From NCBI GenBank assembly GCA_963836605.1, contig CAWIKB010000008.1, positions 385,124 to 449,123 on the forward strand: a stretch of DNA of 64,000 nucleotides, in the 5' to 3' direction. The translations under genes were made by a program, and so were the position numbers. The stretch comes from Bog-473 sp963836605 (GTDB taxonomy: Bacteria; Actinomycetota; Acidimicrobiia; Acidimicrobiales; RAAP-2). Position 1 is the first letter of the stretch. The number at the start of each line of letters is the position of its first letter. Below are positions 43,752 through 51,968 of this stretch, one piece after another. The notes below the pieces were generated by a model that was not told where the DNA came from, did not search any database, and worked only from the letters and a program-made list of their open reading frames with translations.

Positions 43752-44602
43752 TGGGCCCGGACGATCTGGTCCTGTGCTCGGGCACGCTGCCCCGGGGCAC
43801 CGGTTTCGCTCAGCGGTTGGCCGCTGCCTCGGGCGCCGGCTTCGCTTCGGTCTCCCTCTGGGGGCGCGACTACGCCGCCGCTCGGGCTGAGGGTCGCAGC
43901 GTCGGCGACCTCCGGTCCATGCTCAATGACCACGGGTTGACGGTGGCCGAACTCGACCCGGCCTGGTGGTGGCTGCCGGGTGCAGCCGATGTTCATGTCC
44001 CGTCTGAACTCGACACCGAGGAGGTCTTCCGGTTCGGGGAAGCCGAGCTGTTCGCGGTGGCGGACGTCGTCGGTGCGCGGTCGATGAACGCGGTCGACGT
44101 CTTCGGGGGCGACTGGGACCTCGACGCCGCCGCCGAGGCCTTCGCCGGATTGTGCGCTCGGGCCGCCGAGCACGACCTGCTTGTGCACGTGGAGTGGCTG
44201 CCGTGGTCGAGGATCCCGGACCTGGCCACCTCCCTCCGGATCGTGGAGCTAGCCGACGCTCCCAACGGGGGCATCAACGTTGACGCGTGGCACCTGGTGC
44301 GGGCCGGAGTGGACCTCGCGGACCTGGCGGCGGTGCCGGGTCGGCGCATCCTCGCAGTGCAGCTCGACGACGGGCCGCTCGCCGCGGAGGACAACCTGAT
44401 CGAGGCCACACTCCACGACCGTGCACTCCCTGGGGAGGGCGAGTTCGACCTGCCGGGCATCATCGACGCGCTGCGGGCGACCGGAACGACAGCACCGTGC
44501 GGGGTGGAGGTTTTCTCCGATGCCCTCCATGCCCGACCGGTGGACGAGGCGGCTGCCCGGGCCGCCGATTCCACTCGGGCCGTCCTCGGATCGGCACTAT
44601 GA
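43751..44602 (+). CDS. Sugar phosphate isomerase/epimerase-like TIM barrel
   Basis: A 283-residue xylose-isomerase-like barrel (AP_endonuc_2 type). Features: F-A-S-V-S-L-W-G-R near residue 31, H-V-E-W-L-P-W near 139 (metal-type Glu), and N-V-D-A-W-H-L near 177 (Asp/His). A late G-V-E-V-F-S-D near 256 supplies another Glu. Usually these act on sugars or cyclitols. The start ATG shares one base with the preceding stop. It is the sixth coupled gene of the run. Confidence 0.82.
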   Translation: MGPDDLVLCSGTLPRGTGFAQRLAAASGAGFASVSLWGRDYAAARAEGRSVGDLRSMLNDHGLTVAELDPAWWWLPGAADVHVPSELDTEEVFRFGEAELFAVADVVGARSMNAVDVFGGDWDLDAAAEAFAGLCARAAEHDLLVHVEWLPWSRIPDLATSLRIVELADAPNGGINVDAWHLVRAGVDLADLAAVPGRRILAVQLDDGPLAAEDNLIEATLHDRALPGEGEFDLPGIIDALRATGTTAPCGVEVFSDALHARPVDEAAARAADSTRAVLGSAL

Positions 44603-45687
44603 ACCGGGTGGTTGTGGTCGGCACCGGCTTTGGATGTGTGACCCACGTCCGGGCACTGCGGGCCGCTGGATTCGAAGTGGCCGCATTGGTCGGCCGGGAT
44701 CCGGCCAAGACAACTGAGCGTGCCGCCCTTTTCGAAATTCCGGTGGCCCTGACCTCGGTGGACGAGGCGCTGGCCCTCGACGATGTGGCCGCGGTGACCG
44801 TCGCCACCCCACCGCACACCCACGCGGCGATCACTTTGGCCGCCATCGCCGCTGGCAAGCACGTGCTGTGCGAAAAGCCATTCGCGCGCGACGCCGCCGA
44901 GGGTCGGACCATGCTGGCCGCCGCCGAGGTGGCCGGGATCGTCCATCTGCTGGGGTGCGAGTTCCGGTGGGATGCCGGCCAGGCCACGCTGGCCCGTGTG
45001 GTGGCCGCCGGTGAGGTGGGGGAGCCGCGGATGGCGACGGTGCAGATGCATGTGCCCGTGCTGGCCGACGCCGGCGCCGAGGTACCCGAGTGGTGGGCTG
45101 ATCGAGACCAGGGCGGTGGTTGGTTCGGAGCCCACGGCTCCCAGGTCATCGACCAGGTTCGCGCCACCCTGGGCGAGTTCGAGGGGGTGAGCGCCTCGTT
45201 GCCTCATGTGTCCGACAGGAGGATGTCGGCAGAGGACGGCTTCGTGGTCCACTTCCGGATGCAGTCAGGGGCGGTCGGGACCCTCCAGTCGACCTCCGGC
45301 GACTGGGGTCCGCCCATCGTCGTGACCCGGGTGGTCGGCTCGTCAGGCACCGCCTGGATCGAGGGCGTCGGCTCTGTGGTCAAGGTGGCCGACCGCAACG
45401 GGACCCGGACGATCCCGGTGGGAGACGACCTCCCTACTGCGACCGGGCCGCCGCTCCCAGAGGGTCTGGTTCGTACTCGCTACGAGCAGATGATCTCTCA
45501 CGGTATGGACTTCGGTTCCTTCACCCGGCTGGCCGAGTTCTTCGGTTGTCGTATTGACGGCAAGCCTGACCCGCCGGGTCCTGCACCGGGCACTTTCGCC
45601 GACGGTGTGGCCGACATCGCGGTGGTCGACGCCGTTCGGGCGTCGGCTGCTGCCGGCGGCGCATGGACCGTGGTCTTGAGCGTGTGA
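44599..45687 (+). CDS. Gfo/Idh/MocA-family oxidoreductase
   Basis: A 362-residue NAD(P)-dependent oxidoreductase. The dinucleotide motif is V-G-T-G-F-G near residue 7, with A-T-P-P-H-T-H near 73 and the family's E-K-P-F near 94. The C-terminal domain follows. Typical substrates are sugars, inositols or related cyclitols. A 4-base overlap with the isomerase-like gene makes this the last of seven coupled genes. The pairing of a Gfo/Idh protein with a TIM-barrel isomerase is common in cyclitol catabolism. Confidence 0.88.
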   Translation: MNRVVVVGTGFGCVTHVRALRAAGFEVAALVGRDPAKTTERAALFEIPVALTSVDEALALDDVAAVTVATPPHTHAAITLAAIAAGKHVLCEKPFARDAAEGRTMLAAAEVAGIVHLLGCEFRWDAGQATLARVVAAGEVGEPRMATVQMHVPVLADAGAEVPEWWADRDQGGGWFGAHGSQVIDQVRATLGEFEGVSASLPHVSDRRMSAEDGFVVHFRMQSGAVGTLQSTSGDWGPPIVVTRVVGSSGTAWIEGVGSVVKVADRNGTRTIPVGDDLPTATGPPLPEGLVRTRYEQMISHGMDFGSFTRLAEFFGCRIDGKPDPPGPAPGTFADGVADIAVVDAVRASAAAGGAWTVVLSV

Positions 45688-45765
45688 AGACCTCGGTCCG
45701 GCTCGGATCCGACAATTGCACCAGTGGATGGTCTGAAGCTCGCGACATGGGAACGAGGTACCGAC

Positions 45766-46221
45766 GTGTGGAGTCATGAGGCAGAAGTCGCCATCGCCGC
45801 TACGCCCTCCGAAGTATGGAGGGTTCTTGCCGATCTCGATCGGTACCCTCAGTGGAATCGGTACGCCATCACGGCCACTGGCAAGCTTCGGGAAGGCGGC
45901 GAAGTCGAGATCAACGTGCCGCGCCAAGGCGGGAAACGAGGCCCGGTCAACAATCGAGTGACCGAACTGGTGATCAACGAGCGGCTCTGTTGGCGGTCAC
46001 TGAGCTGGTACCGATTCCTCGTCTACGGCGTGAGATGTCGGCACCTCGATGTCCAGCCCGACGGCACCACAGTGTTCCGCGAGGTGGAGACGATGCACGG
46101 CCCGCTCGCCGGTGTCATTCGACGGGCAATGGCGCCGCAGCTGCTCGGAGGGCTGCAGACCGAATGTGACTCGCTCAGGGACGAGGTGGACCGAACGCGT
46201 TCGAGCGCTCCCCCGAAGTGA
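45766..46221 (+). CDS. SRPBCC-superfamily protein
   Basis: About 151 residues with the START/Bet v1-like fold: E-A-E-V-A-I-A-A-T-P-S-E-V-W near the start, L-A-D-L-D-R-Y-P-Q-W-N-R in helix 1, and a long C-terminal helix. Such proteins bind hydrophobic ligands or act as cyclases/aromatases. The GTG at 45766 was chosen since GAGG lies 8 bases upstream; an in-frame GTG at 45724 would add 14 residues. It follows the operon by about 80 bases and may be read through. Confidence 0.75.
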   Translation: MWSHEAEVAIAATPSEVWRVLADLDRYPQWNRYAITATGKLREGGEVEINVPRQGGKRGPVNNRVTELVINERLCWRSLSWYRFLVYGVRCRHLDVQPDGTTVFREVETMHGPLAGVIRRAMAPQLLGGLQTECDSLRDEVDRTRSSAPPK

Positions 46222-46234
46222 AGGCAGCAACGTA

Positions 46235-46735
46235 GTGGCGCGCATCGACCCGCCCGATCCGTTGCCCGAGCTTGTGGCGATAGCAGTCCCTCGCGGGGGT
46301 TCAGCTCCCGTCACCATTGAGGTACTCGCCCACTCCCAACACCTTCTGGGTCCCTTCCTTGGATGGGCAGCCGCATTGGCGCTCAAGGGAGTACTGGACA
46401 AACGTCATCACGAATTGCTCGCCCTTCGGACAGCCCACAATTGCCGGTCTGCGTTCGAGTGGGCAGAACACTCTCGTTTTGCCCGCGAGGCCGGGCTCTC
46501 CGAGGACGAAATAGCCGGTGTCGCGGCCGGCGCTCACGAGGGATGGCATCGCCGGGAGCAATTGCTGCTTGTGGCCGCAGACGAGCTGCACGCCGGCACG
46601 ACGATCAGCTACGCAACATGGATGGAGCTGTCCGAGTACTTCACGAGCGCGGAACTCGTCGAGGCCATCTACGTGGTCGGGCAATACACGATGCTGTCGA
46701 TGGTCGCCAACGTCGCCACAGCAGGAGATGACTGA
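46235..46735 (+). CDS. Carboxymuconolactone decarboxylase-family protein
   Basis: A 166-residue helical protein of the CMD/AhpD-like group (PF02627). Family segment R-T-A-H-N-C-R-S-A-F-E-W-A-E-H lies near residue 67-81. Only one of the two redox cysteines of AhpD is present, so a peroxidase role is unlikely. GTG start with AAGG upstream. It is close behind the SRPBCC gene on the same strand. The substrate is unknown. Confidence 0.78.
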   Translation: MARIDPPDPLPELVAIAVPRGGSAPVTIEVLAHSQHLLGPFLGWAAALALKGVLDKRHHELLALRTAHNCRSAFEWAEHSRFAREAGLSEDEIAGVAAGAHEGWHRREQLLLVAADELHAGTTISYATWMELSEYFTSAELVEAIYVVGQYTMLSMVANVATAGDD

Positions 46736-46831
46736 GTGCTGAATCCTCGGACGACTAGCAAGGGGGCTGTTCTCGGAGTGGACTGGGGCGCACTGAAGCA
46801 CTTCATTGGTCCAGCCTTGGACTCCCGGTAC

Positions 46832-47012
46832 TCATGGATCTCTTCCCCAGTTGGAACGCGGCAACGCCGGCGCCCGTCGCAGTGCCTCGTCGCGCTGCTC
46901 GTACAACGGATGGGTGAAGGTCAGTTCCGACGCGAACCGATGTTCGCTCATCAGTCCAGCTGCGACGGCCTCATCCAGCTGCTCTTGAACGTCGGCCAAT
47001 CCAGCGACCGAC
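46832..47012 (-). pseudogene. Remnant of a LuxR-type ATPase regulator
   Basis: About 60 codons on the minus strand read Q-E-Q-L-D-E-A-V-A-A-G-L-M and F-A-S-E-L-T-F-T-H-P-L-Y, which resembles the AAA-to-helical junction of large LuxR (MalT/LAL-like) regulators. No complete domain is left; the frame continues upstream only as antisense to the next gene. A decayed fragment is likely. Confidence 0.4.
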
Positions 47013-47046
47013 GCGGGCGAGTGCTGTCGGCCGGGCCCGCCGTCGG

Positions 47047-47896
47047 GTGGCGGTGATCGACGCTGGTGCCCCCCGCAACGCGCCCGCCACTCACATGCAG
47101 GGATTTTCTGTCCCGAGACGGCATGCCGCCAGCCGATTTCCTGGCCGTGGGTCGCAAAGAGGTCACCGGCTACGGCGTGGAGCTGGTCAACGACCAGGTG
47201 CTGGGCGTCGAGCCCGGTTTCGTGGTGCGACTGGCCGGCGGACGAACCGTGACGGCTCGGCGGATCCTGATGGCGACCGGAGTCGGCGACGACGTGCCCG
47301 ACATTCCCGGGGTCCCCCAGCGCTGGGGCCGGGATCTTCTGCACTGCCCCTACTGCCACGGGTGGGAAGTGCGCGACCAACCCTTCGGGGTGTTGGGCGC
47401 TCTCCCCGGTTCGGTGCAGCACGCCCTCCTTCTGCGGCAGTGGTCCGACGACGTCGTCTTCTTCGTCCACACCCATGATCTGACCTCAGGCGAACAGCGG
47501 CAGCTGGAGGCCCGGGGGATTCCGGTCATATTCGGTGAGGTCGCACGGTTGGTAGTCAAGGACGACACCCTGACCGGAGTCGAGCTGACCGGTGGTCGCG
47601 TGGTCGCACGGACCGCAGTGTTCGTCCGGCCCGGCAACCGTCCCCACGACGATGGCCTCCTGGCCGGTCTGGGCTGCGAGCTGAAGGCCGGCTTCCCTCT
47701 CGTGGATGGCACCGGGCTGACCAGCGTGCCCGGCGTCTGGGCGGCCGGCAACGTGGCCGACCCTCGTGCCCAGGTGATCACTTCGGCCGGCGCCGGGTCC
47801 GCAGCGGCGATCGCCATCAACGCCGATCTGGTGGAAGAGGACGTCGATCGGGCTGTCGGACACCTCGTCCCTGACGACGTCCTGCCAGTTCATTGA
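47047..47896 (+). pseudogene. Thioredoxin-reductase-like flavoprotein, N-terminus lost and frameshifted
   Basis: Most of a NAD(P)/FAD disulfide oxidoreductase remains: redox pair C-P-Y-C near the middle (H-C-P-Y-C-H-G-W-E), Q-R-Q-L-E-A-R-G-I, and a C-terminal FAD site V-P-G-V-W-A-A-G-N-V-A-D. The FAD-binding G-x-G-x-x-G at the N-terminus is missing. Upstream codons V-A-V-I-D-A-G-A-P-R-N-A-P-A-T are in a different frame from the body; one T too many in the TTTT run at 47102-47105 would explain the shift. A reading that begins at 47066 gives 276 residues but cannot bind FAD normally. Confidence 0.75.
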
Positions 47897-47907
47897 ATTG
47901 TCGACCT

Positions 47908-48387
47908 TCAGGTCGTCTCGTCGAGGCTGCGGGCCATCCAGCCGGGAGTGTCGACACGCACCGGCGATGCCCCGACCAGGGTTACCAGGTCAGACTCAAG
48001 GCGCTCGAGTTGTTTGGCACCGATCTTGCGCTTCCACTCGTCGCGTAATTCGTCGAAGACGGCTTCGCCTTCTCGCATGACTTCGAAGCCGAGCGCGGTG
48101 ACCTGAAGGCGTTTGCGGCGGGCGTCAAGCGGGTCGGCACCGCGTGCCACGTAGCCGCGCTCCTCGAGCACCGCCACAGTCTTGGCTGCCGCTTGCTTGG
48201 AGACCGACAGACGGCGACCCAGTTCCGAAGCACTGTCGCCGCCCGCAGCGATTGCTCGCATCGCGAAGTCATGTACGGGGCGCACATCTTCGTATCCGCG
48301 CTCGGCGAGCTCCAGGACTGCATCGTCTACGAGGACTCGAAATCCTCCGAGGAGGAGCAGTGCGAGGTCGGCGCCCGAGCGTGACAT
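47908..48387 (-). CDS. MarR-family transcriptional regulator
   Basis: A 159-residue winged-helix regulator. DNA-binding part near residues 50-105: S-A-S-E-L-G-R-R-L-S-V-S-K-Q-A-A-A-K-T-V, then L-E-E-R-G-Y-V-A-R and the wing D-A-R-R-K-R. It is divergent from an epoxide-hydrolase-like gene, and two palindromes sit exactly over that gene's promoter, so it very likely represses it and perhaps itself. Confidence 0.88.
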   Translation of the reverse strand: MSRSGADLALLLLGGFRVLVDDAVLELAERGYEDVRPVHDFAMRAIAAGGDSASELGRRLSVSKQAAAKTVAVLEERGYVARGADPLDARRKRLQVTALGFEVMREGEAVFDELRDEWKRKIGAKQLERLESDLVTLVGASPVRVDTPGWMARSLDETT

Positions 48388-48411
48388 GGAGCTGATGGTA
48401 AGGCAGACGTC

Positions 48412-48440
48412 TTGACAAGGTCAACCCGGTTGTCTAATCT
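48412..48440 (+). promoter_or_regulatory. Consensus-like sigma-70 promoter of the hydrolase gene
   Basis: TTGACA at 48412-48417, a spacer of exactly 17 bases, then TAATCT at 48435-48440. Both hexamers and spacing are near ideal for the main sigma factor. The start codon is 35 bases further on. The spacer and downstream edge are covered by the two MarR palindromes. Confidence 0.75.
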
Positions 48441-48456
48441 GGACAACCAGGTTGAC
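48420..48456. promoter_or_regulatory. Twin MarR operator palindromes
   Basis: GTCAACCCGGTTGTC (48420-48434) and GACAACCAGGTTGAC (48442-48456) are each near-palindromic and are inverted copies of each other (14 of 15). They fill the -35/-10 spacer and the region after the -10 box, an arrangement fit for tight repression by the adjacent MarR. Confidence 0.75.
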
Positions 48457-48474
48457 GATATGAGGGAGATTGAC

Positions 48475-49362
48475 ATGAACGCAACTACCGAGCGGGCCTC
48501 ACTGGCCGGGGTGACACACCATTACGCCGAGGTCAACGGGACCGAACTGCACTTCGTGGCGGCGGGCAATGAAGGAACTCCAGTTCTGCTGGTCCATGGG
48601 TTCCCCGAGACGTGGTGGACCTTTCGCAAGCTCTTCCCGCTGCTCGCCGCCAACCACCGTGTTTATGCAGTGGATCTGCGCGGGTTCGGTGACTCTGACA
48701 ACGGACCAGGCGCCTACGACAGCAAGACCTCGGCCGAGGACCTGCATCTTCTCATCGAGCAGTTGAAGGTTGGCCCAGTGCACCTCACCGGCCAAGACAT
48801 CAGCGGGGCGACAGTGTTCCGTCTCGCGACCACGCACCCTGAAGATGTGGTCAGTTTCACCGCCATCGAGATGGGCGTACCCGGGTTCGGCCTTGAGAGG
48901 CTGGCCGACGTCACCCACGGAGGTACCTGGCACATCGGCGTTCTTGCCGCCCCCGGGATCCCCGAGATGCTCCTCGCCGGTCGCGAGCGCGAGTTCCTCG
49001 GACAGTTCGCCTTTCCGGCCATGAGCGCCACGCCCGGAGCGATCACCGACACCGACATCGACGAATTCGTCCGTACCTACTCGCGTCCCGACGGCTGGCG
49101 CGGAGCGATCGGCCTCTACCAGTCCATGCTCCAAGAAGGCGACGAGATCGCAACCCTTGTCGCCGGCCACAAGCTGAACATCCCGGTGCTGGCGATCGGA
49201 GCTGGAGGCGGCGAGTTCACATTCGCAACGTTGAGCCAGGTCAGCTCCGATCCAGTCCGGTCAGTGACTCTCGAAGGCGTCGGCCACTACGCGGCTCTAG
49301 AGGCACCCGACAAGGTGGCACGCGCCCTCCTCGACTTCTTCAGCAGTGCTGACGCCACTTGA
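48475..49362 (+). CDS. Epoxide-hydrolase-like alpha/beta hydrolase
   Basis: A 295-residue alpha/beta hydrolase. Oxyanion motif V-H-G-F-P-E-T-W-W near residue 40, nucleophile elbow G-Q-D-I-S-G near 107 (an Asp where Ser is usual, as in epoxide hydrolases and dehalogenases), and catalytic His in G-V-G-H-Y-A near 273. The start ATG has GAGGGAGA upstream; a longer in-frame reading starts inside the promoter and is rejected. It is controlled from a strong promoter covered by MarR-type operators, so its substrate is probably the inducer or a derivative. Confidence 0.88.
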   Translation: MNATTERASLAGVTHHYAEVNGTELHFVAAGNEGTPVLLVHGFPETWWTFRKLFPLLAANHRVYAVDLRGFGDSDNGPGAYDSKTSAEDLHLLIEQLKVGPVHLTGQDISGATVFRLATTHPEDVVSFTAIEMGVPGFGLERLADVTHGGTWHIGVLAAPGIPEMLLAGREREFLGQFAFPAMSATPGAITDTDIDEFVRTYSRPDGWRGAIGLYQSMLQEGDEIATLVAGHKLNIPVLAIGAGGGEFTFATLSQVSSDPVRSVTLEGVGHYAALEAPDKVARALLDFFSSADAT

Positions 49363-49731
49363 ACGTCTGGATCGCCAACCAGACCACAAAACCGAAATGC
49401 CAAGGCGCAGCGCGCCAACAGCTCGACTGAGGCTTTCGGGCCGTCGCTCGGGCTCAGCGCGTGCCCCAAAGATTCGACGCCAGCGGCTCCAGAGGTCGAC
49501 CCATTGCCGTACGTGGGCAGCGGTCGCGCGGGCACCGCAGTGAGCCAATCGGGCCGTTCCAGGACGGACAACAGTTGCAAGGTTGACGCCCGACGGGAGG
49601 CACCTACCGCGGGAGGGCCGAAGGTGACCTGTCGTTCGCCGAGGAACGTGATCCTCGCGAAGCGGGAACGAGCGCCATTCTCTGCTCATGACGAGAGCCT
49701 TGCCGTGACCACCCTCCGACTCCGTCCGAGC

Positions 49732-49806
49732 GTGTCTTTACGTGTCTTTATCGAGAGGGAAGCGGAGGGATCGTGGAGGGAACCTGAGGGGATCGAAACG
49801 CCGCTA
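49732..49806 (+). repeat. Dispersed repeat B, copy 2
   Basis: Aligns by eye with 21384-21456 across about 75 bases, sharing GAGAGGGAAG, GGAGGGATCGT and AACGCCGCTAC in order. Its start also matches the short block at 21784-21818 (GTGTCTTTACGTGTC). Confidence 0.6.
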
Positions 49807-49872
49807 CCAGGAAGGTCCTCGGAAAGGCCCTGGTCAAAACGCCGATAACCAGACATTCGCAACGCAGAGGGC

Positions 49873-49925
49873 GAGGGTTCGAAACCCTTCACCTCCACTC
49901 GGTTAAAAGTCCAGTTCACAGGCCC
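49873..49925 (+). repeat. C-related block with tRNA 3'-end-like sequence
   Basis: GAGGGTTCGAAACCCTTCACC then TCCACTCGG looks like a T-arm plus acceptor end, but no cloverleaf could be built upstream. CAGTTCACAGG further on is shared with C copy 1 (21870 region). A remnant att-like site or divergent repeat copy is possible. Confidence 0.45.
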
Positions 49926-50416
49926 AAAGTCTGATCCCCACAGGTTCACTAATCGTCGGTGGAGCGCTACGTGGCTCTGCGTAGAGGTAGTTCAGGCGAT
50001 TCGCCTGCTTCGCTCTCGCCCAGCTCACAAGCGCTGGACCGGCCGGGGGCGTCGTTTGGCGTGGCGACAAGCGTTCTGGACATCCGGGCGGCGCCGCATC
50101 GATTGACTCAAAACTGCGTGGTCGGTCGTTCAAAGTCCACCCCCGCCACCATTGAAACGCTGGTCGGCGCCTCTCGTGCACAGGGCACGGGCGCCTGACC
50201 GGCGGTTTCGCGTTGTGCCGAGATGCCGAAGATCGCGTTTATCGGGGCTTTTTCTCGGGACCTACTCACCCGTTGCATAGGCTGCCCTATGCATGCGGGT
50301 GCCGCGCACGCGGTCCCAAACCGTGCGCTGACGGAAAGGTCCGAGTTTGGGCCGTACCCTTACGGCCGCGTGGATGGGTCGCGCGCCCGGTTCAACCACG
50401 GTCGTGGACATTCACA

Positions 50417-51106
50417 TCAGGTGCCGAGGGAATCCAGTCCGATGCCAATGAGGTTGGCGGCGCGACGGACGTCGGCGGTCACCTCCTGGTGAATCCGGTC
50501 CAAGGCAGTGGTGGCAAGATGCTTGCGCAAGCTCTGGGCTTGGACGTGCCAGAGACCTAGGAGTGCTCGGGCGGCGATTTGAGGTTCGGGATCGTCGGTA
50601 TTCAGCCCTACTCTGTCGGCGATGATGCCTGCGGCGACAGAAACAAACTGGTCCATCATGTCGCTCTGATAGGCCCTCAACGACGGCGTGGCCCGGATCA
50701 AGTCTCCAAAGCGAAGCACTTCTTTGGCGGCGCTGCGCGGGTCGTCTTGCGACGCGACCAGGTCCGTCATGTGCACCAGTTCCTGCGCCAACATCTCAAG
50801 TGCCGCTTCTATGGGGGTGAGGCCGGGTGAGGCAAGGTTGGCCGGTAGCGATGCCATGGTCGTATCGAGTCGGTCGAGGACGAGTGCTTCTTTCGTCTGG
50901 AAGTAATTGAAGACCGTTGCCTCCGAGACCCCGCACTCCGCTGCGACGTCTGCCACTCGGACCGCATCGAAGCCGTGCTGCATGAAGAGACGAGTCGCCC
51001 TATCCGACAGCTGCTGGCGCATGAGTCGCTTTTTGCGCTCCCGTAAGCCACCAGATGGCCTGTCGGCCTGGTTTGCGAGGTCTTGGTCGGCGGATCCTTG
51101 GGACAT
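50417..51106 (-). CDS. TetR-family transcriptional regulator
   Basis: A 229-residue regulator. Helix-turn-helix near 30-80 (R-A-T-R-L-F-M-Q-H-G-F, then V-A-D-V-A-A-E-C-G-V-S-E-A-T-V-F-N-Y-F). C-terminal W-H-V-Q-A-Q-S-L-R typical of one actinobacterial group. Divergent from an SRPBCC gene, with an AT-rich inverted repeat in between. Confidence 0.88.
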   Translation of the reverse strand: MSQGSADQDLANQADRPSGGLRERKKRLMRQQLSDRATRLFMQHGFDAVRVADVAAECGVSEATVFNYFQTKEALVLDRLDTTMASLPANLASPGLTPIEAALEMLAQELVHMTDLVASQDDPRSAAKEVLRFGDLIRATPSLRAYQSDMMDQFVSVAAGIIADRVGLNTDDPEPQIAARALLGLWHVQAQSLRKHLATTALDRIHQEVTADVRRAANLIGIGLDSLGT

Positions 51107-51121
51107 CGTGGCTAAGTATAG

Positions 51122-51145
51122 AGTAACTTGAATATTTGTGTTACT
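51122..51145. promoter_or_regulatory. Putative TetR operator in an AT-rich promoter gap
   Basis: AGTAAC (51122-51127) and GTTACT (51140-51145) are perfect inverted copies around a 12-base AT-rich centre. The gap between TetR and SRPBCC genes is the most AT-rich spot of the neighbourhood. TATA-like blocks flank both arms. Confidence 0.55.
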
Positions 51146-51171
51146 ATAAGATTATAACTACGGAGATTCTC

Positions 51172-51642
51172 ATGGCCCAGATCCGAATCGTTCAGGACTA
51201 CCCACATCCGCCTTCCATGGTCTGGCGCGCTGTCACCGACCCGAAGCTCGTGGCCCGCTGGACGGTCACCGGACAAGGAGGCCGACCCGTCGGCTTCACG
51301 CCCATCGTCGGGACCAAGTTCCAACTCGTCGCGAAGCCCGTCCCCGGCTGGCGAGGGACTGTGTACTGCGAGGTCCTCGAAGTCGACGAGCCCCGACTTC
51401 TGCGGTACTCGTGGCGAGGCGAAGAAAGCGCCAAGCCCACCACCGTCACCTACTGGATCGAGCCGCGAGCTGACGGCACTCGGTTCACGTTCGAGCACAC
51501 TGGATTTACTGGTGTCGGGGGCTTCTTCATGGCCAAGCTCCTAGGCGCGGTTCGGAGGAAGATGCTCAGCGCTGGCCTTCCCGCAGTTCTTGACGACCTC
51601 GCCAAAGGTGCACCGGATGCGATATCGGACGCCCCGGGGTGA
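51172..51642 (+). CDS. SRPBCC/AHSA1-like domain protein
   Basis: A 156-residue START-fold protein of the activator-of-Hsp90 type seen in bacteria: P-P-S-M-V-W-R-A-V-T-D-P near residue 13, L-V-A-R-W, a central W-R-G-T-V-Y-C-E-V-L-E-V-D, then F-T-F-E-H-T-G-F near 100. Role unknown; many are ligand-binding and TetR- or ArsR-controlled. CGGAGAT lies upstream of the ATG. The divergent TetR gene is its likely regulator. Confidence 0.8.
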   Translation: MAQIRIVQDYPHPPSMVWRAVTDPKLVARWTVTGQGGRPVGFTPIVGTKFQLVAKPVPGWRGTVYCEVLEVDEPRLLRYSWRGEESAKPTTVTYWIEPRADGTRFTFEHTGFTGVGGFFMAKLLGAVRRKMLSAGLPAVLDDLAKGAPDAISDAPG

Positions 51643-51968
51643 CTGAGCCAGCGATCAATCCAAGAGGAATTGGTCACTTGATGTCTTCACGTCTGCTCAG
51701 GGCATGCCCTATGCAGTTGCCCTACCTCAAATGACAAGCTCGCCTTCTCGACTTAGTTAAGTTAGTGCCTCGACCGGCAACGGTTGCCCCCCTTTTGGCC
51801 AGCCTCCTGTCGACGAGTGACGTGCGCAGAGCGCCGAGAATGGCGCATCCGAGCGGGTCCGGAGGGCGGCAGTCGTGAGCGCGATGTGAAGCGTTTTGGA
51901 CCGTTCGACACCTCGGGCCTGCGTCTGGCCGGGGCGAGGGTAGGACGGCGTCGGTGCTGAGGGGCGTG
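51643..51968. other. Intergenic stretch, nothing recognised
   Basis: About 325 bases between the SRPBCC gene and a convergent TetR gene. Part of a minus-strand frame runs through it but has no domain and overlaps the TetR gene. No terminator hairpin was clear. Confidence 0.4.

Larger units (their letters stand above)
49363..50416. other. 1-kb gene-free region with repeats
   Basis: No supported gene. Holds a B-type repeat (49732-49806) and a tRNA-3'-end-like, C-related block (49873-49925). The minus-strand frame at 49686-49949 reads V-K-G-F-E-P because it runs antisense through the GGGTTCGAAACCC block; it is not considered a gene. Confidence 0.5.

Noticed and set aside
46235..46735. AhpD-type peroxidase
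   Set aside because: The C-x-x-C redox pair of AhpD is not present; only the general CMD-family helix motif is seen.
46832..47476. A 214-codon minus-strand gene
   Set aside because: Most of it is antisense to the flavoprotein gene; only the last about 60 codons resemble a known family and were kept as a remnant.
49806..49898. A full tRNA gene ending at the GGGTTCGAAACCC block
   Set aside because: No 5' acceptor strand, D-arm or anticodon stem could be paired upstream by hand; only the 3' end looks tRNA-like.
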